Source: Bacteroidota bacterium (GTDB taxonomy: Bacteria > Bacteroidota > Bacteroidia > Bacteroidales > VadinHA17). From it: 6,932 nt of DNA. Each line of letters opens with the position of its first letter. Within the stretch, counting starts at the first letter, position 1. The notes beneath the pieces were generated by a model that saw only the letters and a program-made list of their open reading frames with translations, did not search any database and had not been told where the DNA came from. The DNA is taken from NCBI GenBank assembly GCA_015222065.1, contig JADFUQ010000260.1, positions 1-6,932 on the forward strand, in the 5' to 3' direction. Shown here piece by piece: positions 1 to 6,689 of this stretch. The position numbers and the translations under genes are program-made.

Positions 1-97
1 CCATGGGTTTTTGTGGGAGCGAGTAACAAATACCACAGAACTTGTTAAAAGGTAGAAAAATAAGTAACCTCGTCACTAACATAGAAGATTTAAACGT
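1..97. other. Left flank, no assignable gene
   Basis: This stretch is too short to assign. On the + strand, three frames are open from the window edge and stop at 24-26, 46-48 and 53-55; the last would end in ...TNTTELVKR. Any one of them could be the C-terminus of an upstream gene. On the minus strand an ATG at 82-80 opens a frame that runs off the left edge, so a divergent gene is also possible. None of these peptides is recognisable, and no hairpin terminator or tRNA is visible. Confidence 0.4.
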
Positions 98-122
98 ATG
101 AAAAATACCTTTTACGCTTTTC

Positions 123-150
123 TTGTTTTTATAGCTATATGTTATATTTG
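123..150 (+). promoter_or_regulatory. Putative Bacteroidota-type promoter of the first ClC gene
   Basis: TATATTTG at 143-150 matches the Bacteroidota -7 consensus TAnnTTTG at every defined base. A TTG at 123-125 lies 17 bases upstream, inside the spacing range known for the -33 element in Flavobacteria. Only seven bases separate the -7 box from the ATG at 158, so transcription would begin at or next to that start codon and give a leaderless or near-leaderless message. This is inferred from motif position only, but the second ClC gene has the same arrangement. Confidence 0.45.
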
Positions 151-157
151 TCTTCTT

Positions 158-1930
158 ATGAAAATGAACAGGTTTATAGTAAAGCTTTTCAGATGGCGGT
201 CTAAGCATATAGGCGACCGGCAATTTATTTTGATTTTAAGTGTGATCGTAGGAATTGCTTCCGGTTTTGTTGCTGTGATCATTAAAAATGCTGTACGTAT
301 TATCAAAAACATTTTGACTGCTGGATTTTCAAGTGAAGAGTTCAATTACCTCTATATTGTTTTCCCGGCAATTGGCATTTCTGTCGTGGTTATCTTTGTT
401 AAATTCATACTTAAAAGGCGTGTAGGACATGGAATCCCTATTGTATTACATGCAATTTCAAGGGAGAACGGGATCCTTCGTTCTCATAACCTGTTTTCGT
501 CTATTATAACCAGTGCACTAACTGTCGGTTTTGGTGGGTCAGTAGGTCTTGAAGGACCAACAGTTGCAACAGGTGCCGCTATCGGTTCCAATCTTGGCAA
601 ATGGTTAAGATTAAACTACAGCCAGGTAGTTCTGATGCTGGGTTGCGCTTCGGCAGGAGCCATGTCGGCCATATTTAAGGCCCCGATTGCAGCTATTATT
701 TTTGCTCTTGAGGTATTAATGCTTAATCTTTCCATGTCATCAATTGTTCCTTTGTTAATATCATCAGTAACTGCTGCCTTAACCTCATATCTTTTCCTTG
801 GACAGGATACTCTCTACGCTTTTACACTCACTGAAAATTTCAAAATTGTTGATACACCATTTTATATTTTACTAGGCTTATTTACAGGACTGGTATCTGT
901 TTATTTTACAGAGGCTTATATATTTATTACTGCCATGTTTGAGAGAATAAAAACGTGGTATAACAAGCTTATTATCGGTGGTTTTATACTGGGGTTATTG
1001 ATTTTTCTTGTTCCGTCACTTTATGGTGAGGGATATGAGAGTATTAACAACGCACTGAATGGTGATTACGGATACCTGTTTGACAATTCTGTATATTTTG
1101 GACTTAAAGATAATATCCTGGCATTTTGTAGTATCCTGGTAATAATAATTATTTTTAAAGCTATAGCTACTTCAGTTACTTTCAGTAGTGGAGGTGTAGG
1201 TGGGATGTTTGCTCCGACATTATTCACCGGTGCAACTGCAGGCCTTTTATTTGTGAAGGTATTGAACCAGTTTGGCTTTAATTTTCATGAGGCTAATTTT
1301 GTTCTTGTCGGAATGGCAGGTTTAATAGCCGGTGTGATTCATGCTCCGTTAACTGCCATTTTCCTGATAGCTGAGATTACTGATGGTTATGAATTATTTA
1401 TGCCTTTAATGATAACTGCTACCATTTCATATGCAACCATTAAAATTTTTGAGTCAAACTCGGTTTACACCATACAGCTTGCAAAACGTGGAGAGTTGAT
1501 TACCCATGATAAAGATAAGGGTGCTTTGTCGATGATGAGGGTAAAAGATCTTATTGAAGATAATTTTGATACTGTCGGACCTAATGCAACATTAGGTGAT
1601 CTGGTTGAGGTAATATCAAAATCACAAAGGAATATATTTCCGGTAATAGATAATGATAATCATTTACTTGGTGTTGTATGGGTAAATGATATCAGGCATA
1701 TTGTTTTCAAGACAGAACTTTATGATAAAACTTATGTTCGTGACCTTATGTTTATGCCAACACCATCTGTATCACCTGATGAATCGATGGAAGATATTGC
1801 CCGTAAATTTCAAACTTCCTCTCATTATAACCTGCCTGTACTTAAGGATGGCAAATATATTGGTTTCGTTTCGAGAGCCAATGTCTTTTCCAGCTACCGG
1901 ACAATAATACGCCAATTTATGCAGGAATAA
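158..1930 (+). CDS. ClC-family chloride channel/transporter with C-terminal CBS pair (paralogue 1)
   Basis: This gene encodes an inner-membrane ClC protein of 590 residues that should move chloride or a related anion, either as a channel or as an anion/proton exchanger. The membrane domain spans about residues 1-445 with many hydrophobic segments. Filter motifs are visible: GHGIP at 90-94 (His91 where E. coli ClcA has Ser107), GLEGP at 130-134 with gating Glu132, GMFAP at 349-353 with Phe351, and Tyr437 matching ClcA Tyr445. Val186 follows Glu185 in FALEV, where ClcA has the internal proton Glu203; Val here is typical of ClC channels, but some exchangers also lack this Glu. Two CBS domains follow at about 459-517 and 525-584. 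The frame is open to an ATG at 98, but the ATG at 158 is preferred: from it the protein aligns with its downstream paralogue without gaps through residue 351, and a -7 box lies just upstream. The family is certain; channel versus exchanger is not. Confidence 0.93.
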   Translation: MKMNRFIVKLFRWRSKHIGDRQFILILSVIVGIASGFVAVIIKNAVRIIKNILTAGFSSEEFNYLYIVFPAIGISVVVIFVKFILKRRVGHGIPIVLHAISRENGILRSHNLFSSIITSALTVGFGGSVGLEGPTVATGAAIGSNLGKWLRLNYSQVVLMLGCASAGAMSAIFKAPIAAIIFALEVLMLNLSMSSIVPLLISSVTAALTSYLFLGQDTLYAFTLTENFKIVDTPFYILLGLFTGLVSVYFTEAYIFITAMFERIKTWYNKLIIGGFILGLLIFLVPSLYGEGYESINNALNGDYGYLFDNSVYFGLKDNILAFCSILVIIIIFKAIATSVTFSSGGVGGMFAPTLFTGATAGLLFVKVLNQFGFNFHEANFVLVGMAGLIAGVIHAPLTAIFLIAEITDGYELFMPLMITATISYATIKIFESNSVYTIQLAKRGELITHDKDKGALSMMRVKDLIEDNFDTVGPNATLGDLVEVISKSQRNIFPVIDNDNHLLGVVWVNDIRHIVFKTELYDKTYVRDLMFMPTPSVSPDESMEDIARKFQTSSHYNLPVLKDGKYIGFVSRANVFSSYRTIIRQFMQE

Positions 1931-2003
1931 TGGAAAGATGGAATAATGGAAAGATGGAATAATGGAAAGATGGAATAATGGAAAGATGGAATAATGGAAA
2001 GAA
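1924..2003 (+). repeat. 16-bp tandem repeat, five copies, overlapping a stop codon
   Basis: The unit GGAATAATGGAAAGAT is repeated head to tail at 1924-1939, 1940-1955, 1956-1971, 1972-1987 and 1988-2003. The first four copies are identical and the fifth differs only in its last base. The first copy contains the final Glu codon and the TAA stop (1928-1930) of the first ClC gene. The unit also contains a shorter internal echo (GGAATAATGGAAAGATGGAA), so it looks like a slippage-prone minisatellite. There are no unique spacers, so it is not CRISPR. Confidence 0.95.
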
Positions 2004-2120
2004 AATGAAGAAGGGAATTCGGAATATCGTAGCGGAATAATAATATCTGAAATGACTAAAGTTTTAAAAATAATAGTGCCCAAAATAGTAAAAAATACAA
2101 ATGACAAGCACCCAAATACA

Positions 2121-2219
2121 AATAAATCTCAATGACCAAAATCCCAATACTCAAAGCTGTTTCGATCATTTGATAATTTATATTTGGAATTTATTTGTTA
2201 TTTGCTATTTGTTATTTGG
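2121..2219 (+). repeat. Dispersed ~100-bp intergenic repeat, copy A
   Basis: This 99-bp core matches the reverse complement of 6690-6788 without gaps at 92 of 99 positions, counted by hand. The element is AT-rich and partly self-complementary: CAAATAAAT at 2119-2127 is mirrored by ATTTATTTG at 2189-2197. An AAGCACC motif at 2106-2112 marks the left end, and the other copy has the same motif at its own + strand left end (6685-6691). It has no coding capacity. The shape resembles a small non-autonomous mobile or palindromic intergenic element, but no target-site duplication is evident. Confidence 0.85.
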
Positions 2220-2331
2220 AATTTCGGTTAGTTCTTTATTATCCATCTTTAATAACTTTAGTTCACTTTAAGTACTGATTTGTTATACATAATTTTATTC
2301 TATAGAAACTTCTTTACATTGAAGAATTTGT

Positions 2332-2339
2332 TAATTTTG
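2332..2339 (+). promoter_or_regulatory. Putative -7 element of the second ClC gene
   Basis: TAATTTTG fits the Bacteroidota -7 consensus TAnnTTTG exactly. It ends eight bases before the ATG at 2348, separated from it by a GC-rich segment containing the NotI-like GCGGCCGC palindrome (2339-2346). No TTG is found at the usual -33 distance, so the upstream element is weak or absent. As at the first ClC gene, the position implies a 5' leader of only a few bases. Confidence 0.45.
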
Positions 2340-2347
2340 CGGCCGCA

Positions 2348-4123
2348 ATGCAAAAAGCAAAAATCATAAGGAGGTTTCTTACCCTGAGGTTTAAAAAATT
2401 AAACCATAATCAGTTTAACTATATCCTGAGTTTTATTGTTGGGGCTCTTAGCGGACTTGCTGCTGTATTGCTTAAAAATACCATTCATTATACTCATCTT
2501 CTTTTAACAAAAGGATTTGATGTGGAGTCGGAAAGTTTTTGGTATCTTGTGTATCCTTTAATAGGAATTTTTCTGACTGTTTTGCTTGTAAGGTATTTTG
2601 TCAAAGATGATATTGGTCATGGTGTTGCCAGGATTTTATATGCTATCTCGAAGAAGAACAGCATTATTAAGAGTCATAATAATTATTCCTCTATTCTTGC
2701 CAGTACGCTTACTATCGGGTTTGGTGGATCGGTTGGAGCAGAAGCCCCAATTGTTTTAACCGGTGCTTCTATTGGGTCATCAATAGGCAGGTTTTTCAGG
2801 TTAAATTATAAGTCAGTAACATTATTGGTGGGATGCGGGGCTGCCGGAGCAATAGCAGGGATATTCAAAGCTCCCATTGCCGGACTGGTTTTTACACTTG
2901 AAGTCTTAATGCTTGATCTTACCATTGCGTCTATTGTCCCTTTGCTTATTTCATCTGTAACAGGTGCAACCATAGCTTATTTCTTAATGGGAAAGGGAGT
3001 TTTATTTTCATATACAATACTGAACCCATTCGAATTAGCAAATATCCCGTTTTTTATTCTTTTAGGAGTGTTTTCAGGATTGGTTTCTTTGTATTTTACA
3101 AAAGCAAGCATGAAAATAGAATCGTGGTTCAGGAATATTAACAGTCCTTACCACAGGTTATTCATCGGGGGAACCATTCTTGGACTATTGATATTTCTTT
3201 TTCCTCCCTTGTTTGGTGAAGGTTATGATATTATTACTTCTCTTTTACTTGGAAATACTTCTGAACTGGTTGAGAACAGTCTTTTTTATTTTATTCACGA
3301 TAATTTCTGGATGATACTGGGTTATCTGGCTTTAGTTATGATCTTGAAGGTGGTTGCTATGTCAGCAACAACCGGAGGGGGAGGAGTTGGAGGTATTTTT
3401 GCACCTGCTTTATTTATGGGAGGAATAACAGGGTTTTTTACTGCCCGTCTCATTAATGGGTTAAACTGGGTCAATGTTTCAGAGAGTAATTTTGCGCTTG
3501 TTGGTATGGCCGGTCTAATGGCCGGAGTTATGCATGCTCCTTTAACAGCAATATTTCTAATCGCGGAAATTACGGGAGGTTACGGATTGTTAATCCCTCT
3601 TATTATTACTTCTACATTTTCATTTATTACAATTATTTATTTTGAACCTCATTCAATATATACGAAACGACTTGCAAGAAGGGGAGAACTGATAACCCAT
3701 CACAAAGATCGTACAGTACTAAGATTAATGGAGTGGAAAAAAGAGATTGAGAAAGACCTGGTTAAGATTTATCCTGATGAAACATTAGGTGAATTGGTTA
3801 AGAAAATATCAAGTTCAAAAAGGAATATATTCCCGGTGGTTGATGATGAGGGTTTTTTACAAGGTGTGGTATTACTTGATAATGTCAGGGATATCATGTT
3901 TAATTCCGGGATGTATGATACTACTTATGTCAGGGATCTTTTGATTATACCACCGGCTCATATTTCAATAGGTGATACAATGGAAATTGTAATGAAGAGG
4001 TTTGAAGAGACAGGTGCATGGAACCTGCCTGTTACAGAGGATGGGAAATATATCGGGTTTATTTCAAAATCAAAAATATTTACAGCATACAGAAAACTTT
4101 TAATCCAGGTATCTGAGGATTAA
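2348..4123 (+). CDS. ClC-family chloride channel/transporter with C-terminal CBS pair (paralogue 2)
   Basis: This second ClC protein, 591 residues, is an inner-membrane anion channel or exchanger and a clear paralogue of the gene upstream. Its filter has diverged: GHGVA at 90-94 (His91 for Ser, and no Pro at the end of the motif), GAEAP at 130-134 with gating Glu132, GIFAP at 349-353 with Phe351, and Tyr438. LEV at 184-186 again places Val where ClcA has the internal proton Glu203. Two CBS domains lie at about 458-517 and 526-586 and may bind adenine nucleotides, as in other ClC tails. GHGV/GAEAP is the form I associate with ordinary Bacteroidota ClC proteins, so this copy may be closer to the lineage norm and the upstream one more derived; that is inference. 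The start is the first ATG after the promoter box and no Shine-Dalgarno sequence is present. It converges with the small membrane protein gene at 4176-4625. Confidence 0.95.
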   Translation: MQKAKIIRRFLTLRFKKLNHNQFNYILSFIVGALSGLAAVLLKNTIHYTHLLLTKGFDVESESFWYLVYPLIGIFLTVLLVRYFVKDDIGHGVARILYAISKKNSIIKSHNNYSSILASTLTIGFGGSVGAEAPIVLTGASIGSSIGRFFRLNYKSVTLLVGCGAAGAIAGIFKAPIAGLVFTLEVLMLDLTIASIVPLLISSVTGATIAYFLMGKGVLFSYTILNPFELANIPFFILLGVFSGLVSLYFTKASMKIESWFRNINSPYHRLFIGGTILGLLIFLFPPLFGEGYDIITSLLLGNTSELVENSLFYFIHDNFWMILGYLALVMILKVVAMSATTGGGGVGGIFAPALFMGGITGFFTARLINGLNWVNVSESNFALVGMAGLMAGVMHAPLTAIFLIAEITGGYGLLIPLIITSTFSFITIIYFEPHSIYTKRLARRGELITHHKDRTVLRLMEWKKEIEKDLVKIYPDETLGELVKKISSSKRNIFPVVDDEGFLQGVVLLDNVRDIMFNSGMYDTTYVRDLLIIPPAHISIGDTMEIVMKRFEETGAWNLPVTEDGKYIGFISKSKIFTAYRKLLIQVSED

Positions 4124-4127
4124 AAAA

Positions 4128-4151
4128 AACACCGGGAAAAATCCCGGTGTT
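4128..4151 (-). terminator. Shared hairpin terminator between convergent genes
   Basis: A perfect 10-bp stem (4128-4137 with 4142-4151; arm AACACCGGGA) closes on a four-base AAAA loop. Read on the minus strand, the stem is followed by an eight-base U-tract (the A run at 4122-4129, partly inside the stem), so it is a strong intrinsic terminator for the minus-strand membrane protein gene. On the + strand only TTAAATAG follows, so termination of the ClC gene there would be weaker. The A run overlaps the TAA stop of the ClC gene (4121-4123). Confidence 0.85.
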
Positions 4152-4175
4152 AAATAGAATATTTTTCCTCTAAAA

Positions 4176-4625
4176 TTACTTGAGATGCTTAAGATTTAAA
4201 GCGTAGAGGAAGATAAATAATGCTGTAATGACAAGTGCGAAAATAGAAAATTTTCCGGCAGCTATAACCATGGGCACGAAAAGTACAATGACATTAGCAC
4301 CGGAATAAAGGTAAAACCCCATTTTCTTTAGCTTCCACATCATAATTGCACCGTAAAGCGAGGCTAAAGCAAGCACAAGTACAATCAGGAAATAACCGGT
4401 TCCAAATTCGCCAATATCTCCCATGCCGGGAATACTGCTTAGCGTTTCAGATATGGCTCCTGCAGCCACGAGTCCGATAAGTAAAAACAAAGCGGATAAT
4501 CCACTTCCTATAAAAGTTAAGATACACAGGACGGTCAGGAATGTTGGTCTGCCTTCCTGTTGTGGTTTTTGTTCGCTGGCATCTGCTGTTGGAGCTTCTG
4601 CCATGTTTTCATTTTTTTCTTCCAT
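4176..4625 (-). CDS. Small four-helix membrane protein of unknown function
   Basis: This gene encodes a 149-residue protein. An N-terminal hydrophilic, Glu/Gln/Ala-rich tail (about residues 1-27) has no signal peptide. Four likely membrane helices follow at about 29-57, 78-97, 103-123 and 126-144, and the C-terminus is basic (NLKHLK). The segment PTFLTVLCILTFIGSG resembles small uncharacterised membrane proteins I associate with Bacteroidota, but I cannot attach a named function or family. The frame can be extended to a TTG at 4664; the ATG at 4625 is preferred because it is a standard codon and opens directly into the acidic tail. The gene is convergent with the second ClC gene and divergent from glyA, so it is probably transcribed alone. 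Confidence 0.75.
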   Translation of the reverse strand: MEEKNENMAEAPTADASEQKPQQEGRPTFLTVLCILTFIGSGLSALFLLIGLVAAGAISETLSSIPGMGDIGEFGTGYFLIVLVLALASLYGAIMMWKLKKMGFYLYSGANVIVLFVPMVIAAGKFSIFALVITALFIFLYALNLKHLK

Positions 4626-4660
4626 AATAATTTGATTTTGTGATGAAGAGTTATTCAAAG

Positions 4661-4668
4661 CCAAGATA
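4661..4668 (-). promoter_or_regulatory. Possible -7 element of the small membrane protein gene
   Basis: Read on the minus strand, TATCTTGG matches five of the six defined bases of TAnnTTTG. It would place the transcription start near 4654, about 30 bases before the ATG at 4625. No TTG is seen at the normal -33 distance, so this is a weak prediction. Confidence 0.25.
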
Positions 4669-4857
4669 GCATAGAATTCCGAAATAAAAAAAACATTTAA
4701 GAATTATTGTTTGTCAGGAAATATGATAATAGATTGGGAAGTGTATCTATTAGGTTGATATTATTGAATTTGCGAAGCTATATTCAAAAATTTGAGCAAA
4801 TGCATATATTGTATTATGAATGGCTGTTAAACAGTTTTTATTTCCTGAGTAAAAAGT

Positions 4858-4865
4858 TAATTTTG
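4858..4865 (+). promoter_or_regulatory. Putative -7 element of glyA
   Basis: TAATTTTG fits TAnnTTTG exactly and is identical to the box before the second ClC gene. It lies 25 bases before the ATG at 4891, implying a leader of roughly 15-20 bases. A T-run at 4835-4839 lies near the expected -33 position but contains no TTG. The rest of the 4669-4890 gap is AT-rich and shows no riboswitch-like or operator-like structure that I can support. Confidence 0.4.
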
Positions 4866-4890
4866 AGAAGATTTTTAATTTCAATAGTAA

Positions 4891-6183
4891 ATGATGAAAA
4901 GAGATAAACAAATATTTGATCTCCTGTTAAAAGAAAGACAGAGACAAATAAATGGCATTGAGCTTATTGCATCAGAAAATTTTGTAAGTCCACAAGTATT
5001 GGAAGCTATGGGATCGGTGATGACCAATAAGTATGCTGAAGGATATCCCGGAAAGCGTTATTATGGTGGATGTGAAGTTGTTGATCAATCTGAACAATTA
5101 GCTATCGACCGGCTTAAAGAATTATTTAATGCTGAGTATGCAAATGTGCAACCACATTCCGGAGCACAGGCAAATGCAGCAGTTTATTTAGCAGTGCTTA
5201 ATCCGGGAGATACTATTCTTGGGCTTGATCTTTCTCACGGCGGACATCTTACTCACGGGTCACCGGTAAATTTATCGGGATTGCTATATCGGCCTGTTGC
5301 ATACGGTGTTAAAGAGGAGACCGGCAGGGTTGATTATGATAAATTGGAGGAGATTGCCATACAGGAAAAACCAAAGCTTATTATAGGTGGTGCATCAGCT
5401 TATTCACGTGAGTGGGATTATCAGCGAATGAGGGATATTGCAGAAAAGATCGGAGCTATGTTGATGGTTGATATGGCTCATCCGGCAGGACTGATTGCAG
5501 CAGGACTTTTAAAGAATCCACTTGAGTATGCTCATATTGTTACATCCACTACCCACAAAACACTTCGTGGTCCCAGGGGCGGTGTTTTACTCCTGGGAAA
5601 AGATTTTGATAATCCAATGTGTAAGACAACTAAGAAAGGAGTTATCAGAAAGATGTCAAGTATCCTTGACTCTGGTGTTTTTCCGGGCACACAAGGTGGT
5701 CCGCTTGAACATATTATTGCTGCAAAAGCAGTCTCTTTTGCTGAAGCACTTACTCCCGAGTTTAAGGAATACCAGAAACAGGTTTTGAAAAATGCAAAGG
5801 TTATGGCACAAGCTTTTGTTGACAAAGGTTATAAGGTTATTTCAGGTGGAACAGATAACCATTCAATGCTTATTGATCTGCGGACGAAAATTCCGGAAAT
5901 TACCGGTAAAGAAGTAGAAAACATGTTAGTAAAAGCAGATATTACGGTTAATAAGAATATGGTGCCCTTTGATTCACGAACACCTTTCAAAACATCAGGA
6001 CTTAGAGTAGGAACACCTGCTATTACCACACGAGGACTTATAGAAGACCAAATGTTTTCTATTGTTGACATGATTGATGAAGTGATAATGAATATTGATA
6101 ATGAAGATATTATAACAGTTGTTAAAAAGAAAGTGAATGATATGATGAGAACTTATCCATTATTTGCAGGCTGGGAAGAATAA
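4891..6183 (+). CDS. glyA: Serine hydroxymethyltransferase (EC 2.1.2.1)
   Basis: This cytosolic PLP enzyme interconverts serine plus tetrahydrofolate and glycine plus 5,10-methylene-tetrahydrofolate, supplying one-carbon units for purine, thymidylate and methionine synthesis. The protein is 430 residues, slightly longer than the usual 415-420. The Schiff-base lysine is Lys223 in STTHKTLRGPRGG, next to His222. Other active-site residues are Tyr48, Glu50 and Tyr58 in KYAEGYPGKRYYGG, Asp194 and His197 in VDMAHPAG, and Arg372 in SGLRVGTPA, which binds the substrate carboxylate. The fold-type I layout is complete, with no truncation or frameshift. Two adjacent ATGs (4891 and 4894) are possible starts and change only one residue. 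The response regulator gene follows 68 bases downstream on the same strand without an intervening terminator, so read-through is possible. Confidence 0.98.
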   Translation: MMKRDKQIFDLLLKERQRQINGIELIASENFVSPQVLEAMGSVMTNKYAEGYPGKRYYGGCEVVDQSEQLAIDRLKELFNAEYANVQPHSGAQANAAVYLAVLNPGDTILGLDLSHGGHLTHGSPVNLSGLLYRPVAYGVKEETGRVDYDKLEEIAIQEKPKLIIGGASAYSREWDYQRMRDIAEKIGAMLMVDMAHPAGLIAAGLLKNPLEYAHIVTSTTHKTLRGPRGGVLLLGKDFDNPMCKTTKKGVIRKMSSILDSGVFPGTQGGPLEHIIAAKAVSFAEALTPEFKEYQKQVLKNAKVMAQAFVDKGYKVISGGTDNHSMLIDLRTKIPEITGKEVENMLVKADITVNKNMVPFDSRTPFKTSGLRVGTPAITTRGLIEDQMFSIVDMIDEVIMNIDNEDIITVVKKKVNDMMRTYPLFAGWEE

Positions 6184-6191
6184 AGGGATAG

Positions 6192-6225
6192 TTGGATAAA
6201 TGATGAATTTAGACTTTTAGGTTTA
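6192..6225 (+). promoter_or_regulatory. Possible promoter of the response regulator gene
   Basis: TAGGTTTA at 6218-6225 matches five of six defined bases of TAnnTTTG, and a TTG at 6192-6194 lies 23 bases upstream, at the far limit of normal spacing. It would start transcription about 20 bases before the ATG at 6252. The alternative is simple read-through from glyA. Confidence 0.2.
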
Positions 6226-6251
6226 TTGAATTCAAGGTTCAATTCGTTGAT

Positions 6252-6641
6252 ATGAGTGAAAAAAAACTGATATTTGTGGTTGATGATGATCCTTTTATCC
6301 TGAATCTTGTTCAGAAAAGATTTGATGGGGATGAAATGAGTGTTTTTACATTCAGTTATGGAGAAGAATGCCTTGACCAACTGTCCAGGAATCCTGAACT
6401 TATCATATTGGATTATCTTTTTTTTAAGAAGGATGAAGAAGTTATGGGAGGAATGGAGATATTTACCAGGATCATGGAGTATAATGAGGATATTCCTGTG
6501 ATCATATTATCGGGCCAGGACAAAGGAGATGTGGTTCTTGAACTTGCAAGGAAGGGAATTAAAGATTATATTATAAAAGATGAATCACTGATAAATAAAC
6601 TTAAGATAGCTATAGAAGATGTTTTTTCCAAAAATGATTAG
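6252..6641 (+). CDS. Single-domain response regulator (CheY-like receiver)
   Basis: This 129-residue protein is one receiver (REC) domain with no output domain, so it would act in the cytoplasm by phosphorylation-dependent protein contacts or as a phosphorelay intermediate. The acidic pocket is Asp11-Asp12 in VVDDDP, the phospho-acceptor is Asp54 in IILDYLF, the switch Ser is Ser87 in ILSGQ, the aromatic switch is Tyr106 and the conserved Lys is Lys109. All key residues are present, so it should be phosphorylatable. Between Asp54 and the GG of the usual xDG turn there are about five extra residues (FKKDEEVMGG), a longer beta3-alpha3 loop than in CheY that I associate with Bacteroidota receivers. 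No histidine kinase is in view, so the partner is unknown. The start has no Shine-Dalgarno sequence; it is the ATG directly before the beta1 strand. Confidence 0.9.
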   Translation: MSEKKLIFVVDDDPFILNLVQKRFDGDEMSVFTFSYGEECLDQLSRNPELIILDYLFFKKDEEVMGGMEIFTRIMEYNEDIPVIILSGQDKGDVVLELARKGIKDYIIKDESLINKLKIAIEDVFSKND

Positions 6642-6689
6642 TTTAATTAGTGTCTGTCCATAAAGTCAAACAAATTTTAAATTGAAGCA

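Larger units (their letters stand above)
1931..2347. other. 417-base intergenic region between the two ClC genes
   Basis: The gap contains no credible gene. From left to right it holds most of the 16-bp tandem repeat, a short AT-rich spacer (2004-2105), one copy of a ~100-bp dispersed repeat (core 2121-2219), about 110 bases of AT-rich DNA, and a -7 promoter box at 2332-2339. No hairpin plus U-tract follows the first ClC gene, so its termination is not explained by a classical intrinsic terminator. The size of the gap and the promoter suggest that the two ClC genes are separate transcription units. Confidence 0.7.

Noticed and set aside
1924..2003. Tandem repeat as a CRISPR array
   Set aside because: The units are directly adjacent 16-mers with no spacers, and no cas genes are nearby.
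1772..2107. 111-residue minus-strand reading frame with a repetitive HYSIFPLF-type stretch
   Set aside because: The repetition is the translation of the 16-bp tandem repeat, and the rest lies antisense to the ClC CBS domain.
2339..2346. GCGGCCGC just before the second ClC gene as an operator
   Set aside because: An 8-bp palindrome is short and can arise by chance; there is no second copy in the window to support it.
4626..4664. Longer form of the small membrane protein starting at a TTG codon
   Set aside because: The ATG at 4625 is a standard start and is followed by the expected acidic tail; the extra 13 residues show no support.
4665..4890. Possible riboswitch (for example a glycine or folate-related one) before glyA
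   Set aside because: I see no conserved core or stable stems, and the predicted transcription start leaves a leader of only about 15-20 bases.
4707..4907. 66-residue + strand reading frame upstream of and overlapping glyA
   Set aside because: It overlaps the glyA start and the predicted glyA promoter, has a random-looking hydrophobic/basic composition, and resembles nothing.
5522..6071. Several reading frames inside glyA on both strands
   Set aside because: They are overlapped entirely by a complete and highly conserved SHMT frame and have no recognisable features.
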